Positions 23,388-35,369 of a stretch of DNA of 64,000 nucleotides are shown piece after piece (the first letter of the stretch is position 1; each line of letters begins with the position of its first letter). The stretch is from positions 43,311 to 107,310 of the forward strand of contig RCNN01000066.1 of NCBI GenBank assembly GCA_003667245.1. The letters are read 5' to 3'. A program made the position numbers and the translations under genes. The DNA is from Heterostelium multicystogenum. Its lineage: Eukaryota; Evosea; Eumycetozoa; Acytosteliales; Acytosteliaceae. The notes below the pieces were generated by a model. That model made no database searches and was not told where the DNA came from. It was given only the letters and a program-made list of their open reading frames with translations.

Positions 23388-25177
23388 ATGCTCTCGAATA
23401 AGAGTACACATAATGATATCCAACAAAACTCTAAAAAACTATCTCTTCTCCCAAGGTAAATTCAGGCACAATGATATGATGACAATCTAAAATATATCTA
23501 ACAAACTATCCTTTGTTATATTATATTATCTATTGATACTTCGACCTTAGTCCACCTCTGGTAGAATCAGGTGAGATTGATATTAGTCAAAATAAATCCA
23601 ATTTTTCAAAACACTCCTCTTCATCTTCTACATCATATAGAAAGCGCTCAAGAAGTCGGGATAGTGCTAGAAGATCCTCTAGACGCTCCAACCGAAGTAG
23701 AAGTAGAAGTAGAAGCTGGAGTCGAAGTCCTTCAAGAAATTGGAGTAGAAGTAGAAGTAGATCCAATTCTCACTCAAGATATAGATTGAGAAGAGAAAGA
23801 AGATACAGCCGTAGTACAAGAGACAGAGATAATAAGAGAAGAAATAGCTACCATGAAGCAAGAAGTCGAAGTAGAAGCAGAAGTAGAAGTCCAAGTAGAC
23901 CGCTACAACAGCAATACAAGAAATCAAGAAGTAGCTCGAGTAGTACCAGTAGATCTCGTAGTAGAGTCAGAAGCATGAGTATAAGTAGAAGTAGAAGCCG
24001 ATCTCCACCCTACAAAAACAGTAGCTCCTCTGGCAACTATAGATCCAAAAAAATCAGTAGATCGCCATCTCCACAAAAGAAACACAATGGTAGTCATAAC
24101 CTTCACACCTCTACCACATCTACCAATAACATTCAGATTAAGTCGTCAAATAATATCAACGACAATACAATTTTCTCATCACAAAATTCCAATGCCAATC
24201 ACCAACAACAAGAAAAGTTAGCTCTGAGTAACGGCAGTACAGCTACCATTGTTGTCATACAACCATCAAATGTAGATACTTACCAACAAGCCGGAAGACA
24301 CCACCGTAGCACACCAACAAGCGACAATAGCACACCCGAGAATGTCTCCCCAATTGATCCCTCTTCACCATCTTCAAACCATCACCACATGTCAACCCTA
24401 TACAACCGCCAAATTATAAATAGTCTTCAATCAATCAACGAAAATAACTCACTTGAACATAAACAATCAAAACTACATGAATCATCAGACTCTCTCCAAA
24501 TTCACAACAAACAACATAACCAATCACCATTACCCATGCAAACATCACCATCACCTCCCCACCCTTTTTCCACAGAAGCATCGCCATCGATATCTCCATC
24601 GAGAAGCAGTCCACAACCACCCTCATCACCAGCAGCCAGCCGATCACCACCTGCACTCCTTGCTAGAAAAGAGGATAAAGAGATCTCTTATTTCGAAAAA
24701 ATACAAATGGAACTATCTCCTACCTCGGACAAACAGTATCCAAAGTTTACAATTTTACAACGAGAACCTATCGATATCAGAGGTATGAAAAATTTCAAAG
24801 CTCTGCTGTGTGGTGATGGATGGATGACTAAAAACGACTCAACTCGTGAACCACTGCTACATTGGCAGTATCATGATGGTCCTCCACCCTCCGACCCAAG
24901 AGTTCATAAAAATTATATCAATGTACGTTATATCTTTGAATGAATATCATAAAGAAAACAATACAACAACCAGTAATAGTAGTGGCAAACTTCAAACTAT
25001 ACAGCATTTTCATATCAAAAAAGTTGTCCAAGTTTGTTTGTATAAATTGATGACTCTTTTATTAGAGATCATCACTTAATTAATAAATCTTATTTTTTAT
25101 ATATATATTTATAGATGAAATGTAGAAATACTCATTTTGAAACAGATTGTGATAATCAAATATACAAGATTAATTAA
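23388..25177 (+). CDS. Arg/Ser-rich (RS-domain) protein, putative splicing-related
   Basis: Exons 23388-23455, 23551-24922 and 25115-25177, about 500 aa. Exon 1 starts MLSNKSTHNDIQQ. Residues about 50-180 are dense RS/SR dipeptides (RSRSRSWSRSPSR), typical of nuclear speckle and splicing proteins. A Ser/Pro/His/Asn-rich linker follows. The C-terminal 80 residues are more ordered (FTILQREPIDIRG, NFKALLCGDGW, LLHWQYHDGPPPSDPRVH). Splicing from GTACGT at 24923 to the acceptor at 25113 adds MKCRNTHFETDC; without that intron the protein stops at 24943. No RRM seen. I do not recognise the C-terminal domain. Its coding end overlaps that of the convergent MAT1 gene by 4 bp. Confidence 0.7.
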
Positions 25178-26346
25178 TTTATTCTCGTCAGTGAAATTGA
25201 ACCAAATGCCTCTTCAAATGCTCGTTGTTTAATGTGTATTTGTTTGAATCCAGCTGCATCTGATTGTGCTTGTGTTGGAATCAGATTCTTAAGTGCTAGT
25301 TCATCATATTTAAAGTGCTCAAGTGGAGCAGGTAGTGAGAAAAATGCCTTTTGTTGTTGCTGTTGTGCATCGACTTGATGTGGTTGTGCAATTGGTTGTG
25401 GCCCTCCAGCCATTGGTTTTGAAACTTGATACATAAACTTATTATTGGCATTGTTATTATTGTTGCTATTTAAATTACCATTTGGTATTTCATCACCAAG
25501 TATACTCGATGCATTCTCTGCTCTTTTGGCTGCAGCGGCTGCACGTGCTGCCTCTTCAAATGATTCTTGGTGTTGTTGTTTTTCTGATTCCTCCTTATTC
25601 TTTTTATCAATCTCTCTTAACTCTTTAGCAGAGATTTTACCCTCCGCCAAATCATTCATTGTCTTTAGTGTTGCTGCCTGTTTCGCCGCCAGTTCTTGTT
25701 GATCCTGCATTCTGTAAAAGTTTCGTTTCTCAATCAAAAGCTGCTGCTCTCTCTCGATGATCTGCTCTATTTTCTTATCCTCATTCTCTTTCTTTGCTTT
25801 ATTCTCTGCTATTGATTGTTGATTTGATTTCTCATACTCTCTCATTCTTTGTTTAGCCATATTTGCTTCATCTCCACCGTCTAGCAATTGGAAAACTAAA
25901 TCAACATTAACAAATATTAGTTTTACTTTCACCTCTATCCCCGATATTCTAGTACACACCTGTATCTTCAATCATCTCTAAATAATTATTATACTCTAAC
26001 AGTGATGAAAAGTTCTCTTGTCTCTTGTTAAACACCTTAAGCACATTCTTTCTTACTGAATTCTCCTTATCAACCGATGAATCATCGGACTTATTTATAA
26101 ATGTCTGTCTTCTTATTTGTATTTTACATTCTATGCAAATCATAACCTGATCCTTCTTAAAATTGGCTTCGACACAGGTTTCACAACTGTGAATCAATGT
26201 TGATCTTGTTAGTCAAACTCTTGGACAAGGGACATGTTTCAATTATCTTACTATTTATGACCACATGGTGCTGACAACAGCTTCATATTAGGGTTTACAT
26301 ATGTGCTACTCTTACAGCTGATGCATTCATCATCGTTGACACCCAT
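25174..26346 (-). CDS. mat1: CDK-activating kinase assembly factor MAT1 (TFIIH subunit TFB3)
   Basis: MAT1 joins CDK7 and cyclin H into the CDK-activating kinase and links it to TFIIH. Exons 26252-26346, 25960-26186 and 25174-25895 give 347 aa. The N-terminal RING is split by intron 1: ECISCKSSTY...APCGHK | YCETCVEANF...MICIECKIQIRR, giving the C-x2-C, CGH, C-x2-C, C-x2-C pattern. Then the conserved VLKVFNKRQENFSSLLEYNN, a long coiled coil (EQIIEREQQLLIEKRNFYRM), and a C-terminal region with Asn and Gln runs. Divergent from the RPL5 gene with 272 bp between start codons. No frame breaks. Confidence 0.92.
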
Positions 26347-26618
26347 TCTTCTCAAATATCTCTATCTAAGACGCAAGTGTAATTAATATATTATAATATT
26401 AAGAATGTAAAGTCAGTGCCATTTACATTGTTTTTCAAATTTGAGAAACAGAAGTTCATGGAAATTCACAATTTTCATTTTTTATCAAATTAAATTTGAT
26501 TTTAGTTTTTTGCAGTGCTGCGGTTCTCGCTCTGACCACCCAACAACCCTCGAGTGATGACTTAGAGCTCCATAGTCATTTTTTAGACAGAGATCATCGC
26601 TCACACATTGACTGCAAA

Positions 26619-27692
26619 ATGGTAGGAATCAAGTAACTTAACCCTATCCACCACCTTATCTATACTCCTTATCTATTACTGTAGATATCAGAAGTAAGAT
26701 GTTTAGGTCTAATAACTACTACAATGTAGTTGATAAGAGTGAGATAGGAAAGAATCTTAAATATCATTTTGCATAGTATCCTAACACGTATCTATCAAAA
26801 CTACTAGGGTTTCGTTAAAGTTATCAAGAACAAGTCTTACTTCAAGAGATACCAAGTCCAATTCCGTCGTAGACGTGAAGGTAAGACTGATTACCAACAA
26901 AGACACCGTCTCATCACCCAAGACAAGAACAAGTACAACTCACCAAAGTACAGATTGGTTGCCCGTTTCACCAACACCAAGGTCATCGCCCAAGTCATCT
27001 ACTCAAAGATCGTTGGTGATTTCGTCTTGGCCTCTGCCTACTCCACTGAGTTGCCACGTTACGGTATCACTGTTGGTTTGTCCAACTACTCCGCTGCCTA
27101 CGCTACCGGTTTGTTGTTGGCCCGTCGTCTTTTGACTCAATTGAAGTTGAACGACTTGTACAAGGGTCAAGAGAAGGTCACTGGTGACGATTTCCTCGTC
27201 AAGCCAGTCGATGACAAGCCACGTCCATTCAAGGCTTTCCTCGATGTCGGTTTGGCCCGTACCACTACCGGTAACAAGGTCTTCGCCGTCTTGAAGGGTG
27301 CCTGTGATGGTGGTTTATACGTCCCACACAAGAAGACTCGTTTCGTTGGTTACAACGCCGAGACCAAGAAGTTGAACGCTGAAGTCTTGAAGAAGTACAT
27401 CTTCGGTGGTCACGTTGCTGAACACATGAAGCTCCTCCAAACTGAAGATGAGGAAGAATACAAGAGACACTACTCCCAATTCATCAAGGCCAACGTTGGT
27501 CCAAAGGATTTGGAAGCCATGTACACCAAGGCTCACGCTGCCATCAGAAAGGACCCATCTGCCAAGAAGTCAGACAAGAAGTTCGTACCAAATCCAAAGT
27601 TCGCCAAGAAGGCCAAGCGTACCCTCAACCAAAGACGTGCCCGTATCAACCAAATCAAGAAGTCCATCGAAAAGAAGGTCGGAAGAAACTAA
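26619..27692 (+). CDS. rpl5: 60S ribosomal protein L5 (uL18)
   Basis: RPL5 binds 5S rRNA and RPL11 in the large subunit. The first coding exon is only the ATG (26619-26621), followed at once by a 186-nt intron. Exon 2, 26808-27692, encodes GFVKVIKNKSYFKRYQVQFR and the rest, 295 aa in total. Family landmarks: RREGKTDYQQRHRLI, YNSPKYRLVARF and GLLLARRLL. Codon use is strongly biased (AAG, GTC, TTG, CGT), as expected for a highly expressed gene and unlike its neighbours. An AATAAA signal lies at 27715-27720. No frame breaks. Confidence 0.97.
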
Positions 27693-28019
27693 ATGTTCAA
27701 TTAGAGTATATATTAATAAAACTCTATTCTTTGCAGTCATAAACTAAAAAAAAAAAAAAAACCGTTTGATCTTTTTTATTTGTATTTTTAGATATATCAA
27801 TGATTCAATTCCTAATTAGGTGCTATTGATTTATGATAGTGCCAACACTTGGCTATTTTTTTGTTTTTTTTTTTAAATGTTTGCAAAGATTGGTACTTAA
27901 ATATTTAAGTTTCAGTTATGGTGTTAGCACTCACTTTAAAAAACTTTTTCATCAAAAACATTGATCATTTTTTATTAGTCCTTATTGAATTCCTATCCAC
28001 ATATATATATATAATTCAA
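27693..28019. other. Short spacer between rpl5 and the helicase gene
   Basis: 3' UTR of rpl5 with an A-run at about 27747-27761, then a T-rich stretch that should hold the helicase promoter. No defined element. Confidence 0.5.
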
Positions 28020-30460
28020 ATGGATAAGTCTAAGTCTATCTTAAATGAATTAGCTCAAAAGAGAGGTTGGGCTATGCCTAAATACGAGACCATTGAAAAT
28101 GGTGCCACTTTCGGTGTATGGTAGTTGTTTCTATACAATGACTCCATTTTACTAACACTACTGTGGATACAATTAACAGTGTAAATTGATTTTAGGAGAA
28201 CTAAGTTTTAAATCAAAATCAAAGAGACATCCCAACAAAAAAGCAGCACAAGTAGAAGTTGCTCGCATTGCAGTTAATAAATTAAGAGATGTTAAAAGAA
28301 TAGAGGAATATATACCAGTTGAAGAAACGAGTGATGAAGATGCAGAGAATGCAGAGGATGCTGAAGATAATGAGATAGACATTCTTAAAATCAAGGAGAG
28401 GTTTGAGAAATTGAGGATGGACTCTAAAGAAGATGAACAATTTCATTTTGTTGAGAATGCCGATGGAAAGTTTTCAGGAAGCCTTACCTTCACAATTTCT
28501 TCAAAAGAAATGACCGTGAGCACCGATGATTTATTCGAAAGTAAAGATGCATTGTATGCACATTTGGTGAACGAGAAATGGAACATACTGAAATCGGAAC
28601 TTGGTCCTGCCATTAGAAAACCAAATCTAGAGATAGCAATAACTACTCCAGTCAAAAAAATCTTTGAGGATGCTCCTCTACCCAAAACCCAGTTCCCTCC
28701 AAGAAACTACCAAGTGGAATTTTATAATAATGCTATGAAGCGTGATATTATCTGTTGCATCCCAACTGGCCTTGGTAAAACTCTCATAGCTGCAATGGTA
28801 ATGCTCCAAATGCAGCTTGAAAATCCAACAAAAAGAACACTCTTTATAGTTGAGAGAACTCCTCTATTAGCCCAACAGGGGAAGTTCATAACAGAGCAAA
28901 CTGGCTTGAAAGTTGTTAGTCTACAAGGAAATCAATCGAAAAGCGCCCTTAATGAAAATCATCATGTGTTGGTTATCATTGCAGATCTGTTCATCAATCT
29001 GTTAAAACAAAGATTAGTAAAGATGGAGCATTATTCTTTGATTGTATTTGATGAAGCACACCATATCGTCAAGGATCATCCCTATTCAGTGCTGATGAAG
29101 AATTATTTCCAACCGATGGATGAAGCCTTTAAGCCAAAGGTGTTGGGTTTGACAGCTTCTCCAGCAGGAAAATCGAATTGGCTAGAAACATTTATTTCTC
29201 TAAAAGTAATGTCATGTATATCGAGATGTGATATCAAACCACCAAGCTTGGATAGCATCAAAGAGATCAACGATTTTAGAAAATTATGTGAGCCTCAATT
29301 TCACTTTATTGAAGAACATCCTAAAGAAAAATTCATGATGGAAGCAGTTAGTCTCATTTCAGCTCACTCTAAATGTCAAAAGACCAATGGAAACCTTGGT
29401 TATATTGAGATCCACCAACTATGGAGTGGGTTGGATGCTCAAAGGAATAATCTAGGGCACTATGATTTATTCTTAATGGATGCTGCTAAGAAATGTATAG
29501 GACTCATGGATGCTGGTGACGAACTTAAAGACTATAAGGAGTTTATTATCAATGGTCTATTTGATCTGTCAGTTAGTGATAAAAGCCTTGATAGTGACAC
29601 AATATCTAGATTGTCCTCAAAGATCAAGTCAATATCTTGTGACCAAGACAATTCAGATACCTCCAATATATGTAAGTTGGACAAAGCACTAGAGGTTTTA
29701 GAAAGATACAAGGAAGGAGAAATTAGAGCTATCATTTTTGCCAAGACACGTGTTTCAGTCACTCAGCTCTATAAAAAAATCCTTGAGCATATCAAAGATC
29801 CCAGATATAGTTTCTTGAAGCCAGGCAAAATATCCGGACATGGCCCATCAAAGAGTGGTGGACAGTCCAGTGCTTCACAGAAACAGGTGTTGGAGCATTT
29901 CAGAAACGGTACTATTAATGTCATTGTTTCTACATCAGTGTTGGAGGAAGGATTTGATATCCCAGATTGCAACATAGTAATCAGAATAGATTCACCTCAA
30001 TCTGTCACGGCCTTCACCCAAAGTCGTGGACGTATTAGAAGCGATAATCCACAGTTTTCATGTATAATGAAACAATTCGAAGAAAACATCTATGAAAAAC
30101 TCCGTATTCAGGAGCATTTTCTCGAGGATGCTATCGACTTTTTGACTGGTGGAAAGGTCCCTGACCATGTTATCGACTCCTATCAAATGACTCCTCAACC
30201 AAAAAAAGATTTAGAAGAAATGATGGTAAAGTTACGATCTCATTTCCCATTCGAGCACCACTGGGAGACCAAACAAACGGGAGGATTGCCACATGCACCT
30301 GAGTTCACTTCAAGATTTTTTTGTGAATAGGGAGATAGTTGGGGAATGCAAAGGAAGTAGCAAGAAAGATGCAGAAGACAAAGTATCTAAAGCTGTACTC
30401 GTGACTCATAATATTCTGGATGACGTTAGATCTAAGAATATGAAATTGAAAGAATATTAA
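28020..30460 (+). CDS. helF: Dicer-type RNA helicase with dsRNA-binding domains at both ends (HelF-like)
   Basis: Exons 28020-28113 and 28196-30460. The dsRBD at the N-terminus spans the intron (NELAQKRGWAMPKYETIENG, then SKSKRHPNKKAAQVEVARIA). The superfamily 2 helicase core is of Dicer/RIG-I type: IPTGLGKT (Walker A), FDEAHH (DEAH-like), LGLTASP (motif III), IIFAKTR, STSVLEEGFDIPDC and QSRGRIR. Dictyostelium HelF has a Dicer-like helicase plus dsRBD and is a published nuclear suppressor of RNAi; I infer the same family. A T7 run at 30316-30322 has one base too many. As written it stops at 30330. With six T the frame continues through a second dsRBD (NREIVGECKGSSKKDAEDKV) to 30460, 785 aa. 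No RNase III domain. Confidence 0.85.
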
Positions 30461-30527
30461 TAAAGTTTAATCCTGTTGTTTTATATAATATATATATATA
30501 GATATATTCAGATTGCTTTCTTGTTCT

Positions 30528-31706
30528 TTATTTATTCTTTAATGTCCAAATTCTAAATAGATATCGTAATCTAATTCTTAGGATATCTTTTGCCATCTGA
30601 ATAGAGCTTGAGAATGGATCAAGCTTAGATCCATCGATTTCAGTCCAGTTGACGGCAACCTCTGCAATAGGAATATTAAGCTGTTGTGCAATGAACAAGA
30701 GTTCCACATCGAATGCCCATCTCTCTATGTGGAGATTGGAAAATACCACCTTGACAGTCTCACGTGAGAATAGCTTGAATCCACACTGAGTGTCTTTGAT
30801 ACCCTTTACGCAGAGTGTTTCTACAAACAAATGAAAACCATACATCAAAATGTTACGGAGAACTGAACGCTTGGCGACTACATCGCTGTCAATGAGATGT
30901 GAGCGAGATCCACAGACAATAGCATTTCCTTTCTTCTCAATCTGCTTCATTGTGTCTTCAACACGATCGAAATCATTGATATCGGTGGCTCCATCTGCAT
31001 CAACCATCAAACAGTATTTGCCTCGAGCACATAGAATACCCTGTAATGGATTCGATTAGTTAGCTGTCTGGAGGTGCACAGATAAGATATTTCTAACATA
31101 CTCTCTTGATGGCACCACCCTTTCCTCTGTTCTTCTTTAGCTTCAAGAGTCGGATCTTATCGATTGTTTCGCATTCAATGTATGTCTTTGCAATTTCCGA
31201 TGTCTTATCCTTGCTTCCATCGTCTACAATAATGATCTCATAAGAGAATTTGAGATCTTTTTTTGATTTCTGCTTGAGATATCTTAATGTTTCATCAAGC
31301 ATCTTTGGTAATCTGTCCTGTTCATTGTATGCAGGTACAATCAATGATAAGTAGAGAGAGTCCTTGTCTTTAATCGATGGAAACTCTGCTTCGCTATTAT
31401 CTTTCGGGTCAATGTATACATTTTCATTTGGTAACCAAAGTGGTCCCTCGCTTTCAATAAACAATAAGTAAATTGACCATGATACCTTGTAGTTTTGGAA
31501 GAAGAAAGATAGACAGATAAGATGGGTATATTAATAATCATAATGATTCAAGTTAAGGTTTTCAATCATCATGCTTTGACTGGCTGATTGCATCTGATTT
31601 CAATTTTAGATCTTACAAATATTAATATTACGAATACTATATAATATATTAGCGGAACATAGAGTATATTGGTGTTGAACAAGATATCACTAATGAAATC
31701 CAACAT
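30528..31706 (-). CDS. alg5: Dolichyl-phosphate beta-glucosyltransferase ALG5
   Basis: ALG5 makes dolichyl-phosphate-glucose from UDP-Glc on the ER membrane, the donor for the last three glucoses of the N-glycan precursor. Exons 31617-31706, 31102-31485 and 30528-31040, all phase 0, 328 aa. Exon 1 encodes the N-terminal membrane anchor (LYVPLIYYIVFVILIF). The GT-A fold follows: LSLIVPAYNEQDRLP, EIIIVDDGSKD, NRGKGGAIKRGI and CLMVDADGATD; then GIKDTQCGFKLF, ERWAFDVELL and EVAVNWTEIDGSKLDPFSS, all as in ALG5. No frame breaks. Confidence 0.95.
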
Positions 31707-34238
31707 TATTCTTTTGTTGTATTATATTATATATTTATCAGATTGATTGAATGATTGTTGAAGATGAACTAAATGAAACTATAATACAAACGTTATTTTT
31801 AGTTTATAGTTAGCTAAACTAAAATGATTTGATAAATATATTAATACAATGAAGGAGTGGATAGATGGATGGATCTGTTGCTGGTGTGGCACAGTGGTCA
31901 AACTTGATATTTCTGTCTGATTGTCAACTAGCAAAAATTAAAAAAAATTAAATTAAATGGAAAAAAAAAACAAACAGTATTGTTGCTGAAACTTTGCTTT
32001 CAATGATTCCAACACGTCATTAAAGGAATTCTCAAATGACTCATCAAAATGATTATTATTATTATTATATTAAAAATAGAAATATCCTATTACTAGAACA
32101 TACTTATCTGCCAATTAATCAAAACAAACAACAAACTCATCTGTATTGGCAAGCGATAACGATCCGGACAGGAAGATCCACTGTCATAAACAAGAGGATC
32201 AAAGAAATTCATACATCTGTATACAAATCCTTCATGATTAAAAGGAACTTGTGTTCTCTTCTTATCCTATGATTGATATATTCACATTGATTTGACCCCA
32301 TTGGTGTATTCTATACATGGATATTCTCTTTAAGAACTTTCTAATATCTTGCATAGTAATATGAAAACCATAAAGGCTGCGAGATAATTATAAATAACAA
32401 ATTAACAGAGAATATGTTGAGGAGGACAGATAGAATAGTCTATACTTATTCAATAGTAGTCAACAAAAACATTTTACATACTTCGCATGCAAAGGTTGTT
32501 TGTTAGTATGGTTGGGCTCAACTAAAATTGCATAAAGAATCAGGTTCAAGAGATTAGTTTTCTAATCTGAAATAATTCGAAAAGGTGCTTTTAGTTATTC
32601 TAAGGTTTCAATTCGACAATAGATCTTTGTGAAATCACGTTTTATAGATCATTACAGAGTTTCGAAGAAGCCATATTGTGAGTCCTTCCTATGATATTAG
32701 GAATCTGTTTTATTCAATAGATCTAAAAATATTTCAAGTTCACTCCAAGGTGGCAGCCTTTTAAAATTGCTCATTCTTTTTTGTGTTCCTTAGGCAACAA
32801 GAGATCGGATTCTAAAAAGGAATTCTCTAGGGCAACCTATTTTTCTAACTTTTTCATTTTTCATCCCTATCTATAAATGATAAAAACACCAACAATTATA
32901 TTAATCAATTAATAAATACTAATAATATCATTAATAAGATTTATAGTTTTAAACAAGTATTAATTTTTTTTAACAATAGCAACAACTACAATAATAATAA
33001 TAAGAATAAAAATATAATTATATTTATATAAATAAATAAATATATATATAGCAAAATTTATTTGAAATAGATTTTTTTAAAGTAAGTTAGTTTTATTTTT
33101 TTTAAAGTTATAATTGTTTTTTTTATAAAATTAGAATCTAATAATATTTTGTGGTCGATTATTAAGAATCACTTGTTTGTAATTGTAATTTGTATCACCT
33201 TATGTTTTTTTTTTAACAAAATAAAGTCACAAGCAAATATCTTTAATTTCAAAGTCAATTCGTTATTTTAAGACTTCTACAACGACATCATATTGTTATT
33301 ATTAAATAAACCGAATAATAAAAATTTCAATGTATACTTACAGTGAGGGGTCACATTTTGGTATTATTCCTAAATAAATAATGACATTAACCTTCTAAAA
33401 TGTTACCACCTTGTTCACCACACCTCCCAAACAGAAAGTAATCGAAAAACCAGAGTCTCAAAATGATTTTTTTAATTTAAAAAAAGTCAGTCCTAAACCC
33501 CACACACAGGGTGTGAATATCGATTAATAATAATAATAACCATATAGTTCATTGCATCTTCATAGGTGTGTTTGTTATTGTTCTTTTCCACTCACACATA
33601 CATTATCAATACAATAAAGTAACCAGCAGTAATATAAATTAAATAGTGTTGTTGTTGTATTAACATTAAAAATTAAATTTTAATTTATTTTCACATATTT
33701 GTATTCTTGGTTGCATATTCATTTCCATATATATATTATTATATATCTATCTATCTTAAACGCAAAGCAATTAATTTCATATTTGTTTTTCTTTGCATAT
33801 ATATATACACACATATAATATTACTTTAATATATAATACAATCATTATAATATTTTTAATCTGTTACTAAAGTTGTGATTTGCACATTTTATCTAATAAA
33901 TAGTTAATTTTAATCTATTTATTTGCACATAGTAGAAACAGATTATTCTATCATTACCCACACATATTTACATAACCTAAGTTTACCGATATTATAAATA
34001 TTATTATTACGTATGTCTTTTACAACATAACTTGTCAATTAAAGATAATTAATAATTGAAATGTAACAATCTTTGCTAACAATATCTTTCGCTTTTTTAA
34101 TAAAAATGTTAGAAACAAAATCAGCAAATTAGACAACTCTTACCCCTACTCAGCTACAACATCCAAACCGAACTAATCAGAAAGTGAAAAGTAACTGGGA
34201 AATTAATTTCATATAGATATAAAAAATTTTAAGCAAAC
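31707..34238. other. 2.5-kb AT-rich region with weak coding-like islands
   Basis: Mostly low-complexity AT-rich DNA upstream of the ceramidase gene. One plus-strand island at about 32490-32900 has coding-like pieces (YGWAQLKLHKESGSRD; FNSTIDLCEITFYRSLQSF), the latter ending in a good GTGAGT donor near 32688 and followed by an acceptor near 32721. No start, stop or family could be fixed. A 78-codon frame at 32036-32272 has no further support. Confidence 0.35.
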
Positions 34239-35176
34239 ATGATGTTATTGGATATGATGAGTGCACCAAATGCACAATTTGACACAATAACACACACCCA
34301 ACCTAATACAGCAAATTACTATTGGGGAAAGCCAACGTCATCGATCGATTGGTGCGAAAGAAACTATGTTAAATCACCATACATTTGTGAATTTATAATA
34401 CATTGTCGAGCTTGGTCATCACCTTTTATGCAGTCTACGGAATGTACCTGACCAACTGTCCATCGATCTCCGGACACAACTCCTATCATCTCAAGGTCCT
34501 CGAGTCACTTGGACTTAGATTCCGTTTGAATCTCGGATTGTTCTCGCTGGCCATTGTAGGAATTGGTTCGGCTGCATTCCACGCTACTCTTCTTTACCAG
34601 AATCAGTTGTTTGACGAACTTCCTATGATCATCACATCGCTGATCATGTTGTACATTTTGGTGACCGTTGGAGAGGATGCAAACAAGCGAGGATACCAAG
34701 GTGGAATTCTTGGAAACACATGGATTCGTCATGCCATGCCCTATATGCTCACAGCATACGGTTTGATCGTATCAGTTTGGATCATCGTCATTCGTGACCA
34801 ACCAAAGATCCTGCAAGTTTCCTACGGTGCCTTGGTTGTCTACATTATTTTCCACTCGTTCTACATCATCAAGCGCAAGAACATTGGTGTGTTCTCCGAT
34901 CGTAAATCACCAGACGTTTATCTCTACATCTATGCATTCATTGCATTTGCAGTTGGTTATGCATGTTGGGTGATTGAACGTCACTTCTGTGTCGATGGCT
35001 ATGTCATCTATGGCATTCAACTACACGCTCTCTGGCACATTGCAACAGGTTTAGGTGTATTCGTTTGGATTCAATTTTTAATTTGTAGTTTGCTCGAAGC
35101 CAAATACTATTCTGTTTCTCTTCAGCATTTCCTTGGTATTCCATCTGTTTATGCCGATCCCAAAAGAGCAGAATAA
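34239..35176 (+). CDS. Alkaline ceramidase
   Basis: Alkaline ceramidases are seven-helix, zinc-dependent membrane amidases that split ceramide into sphingosine and fatty acid in the ER/Golgi. Hallmarks: [30 protein letters not shown] (first His), QLFDELPMI (Asp) and [12 protein letters not shown] (the two C-terminal His), the metal set of the family. The reading frame breaks at 34397-34398, where one A is missing (ATAAT for ATAAAT) between CEFI and NTLSSLV. Adding it gives 939 nt (312 aa) in a single exon. Two ATGs occur at 34239 and 34257; the first is in an AAACATG context and either may be used. Confidence 0.87.
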
Positions 35177-35369
35177 TAAGAACAAATACATATTATAAAT
35201 AGTAGTATGTCCATATAACTAGCCTTTTGTCTTCCCCATTTGATAAGAGATTAGGCTAATGTATATCTTGATTTAACAAAAAACAAAGTTTAACAATCAA
35301 AAAAGAAGTTATAAACAATAAATAAAGATATATAATTTTTGTTGTAATAATAATAAACAATACACCTGA
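35177..35369. other. Convergent spacer, ceramidase / RBBP5
   Basis: 3' flanks of two convergent genes. AT-rich, with AATAAA-like signals near 35320. Nothing else seen. Confidence 0.4.

Noticed and set aside
30316..30322. Programmed ribosomal frameshift site in the helicase gene
   Set aside because: The T7 run is slippery, but the same kind of slip occurs in a dozen unrelated genes, so a common technical cause is more likely.
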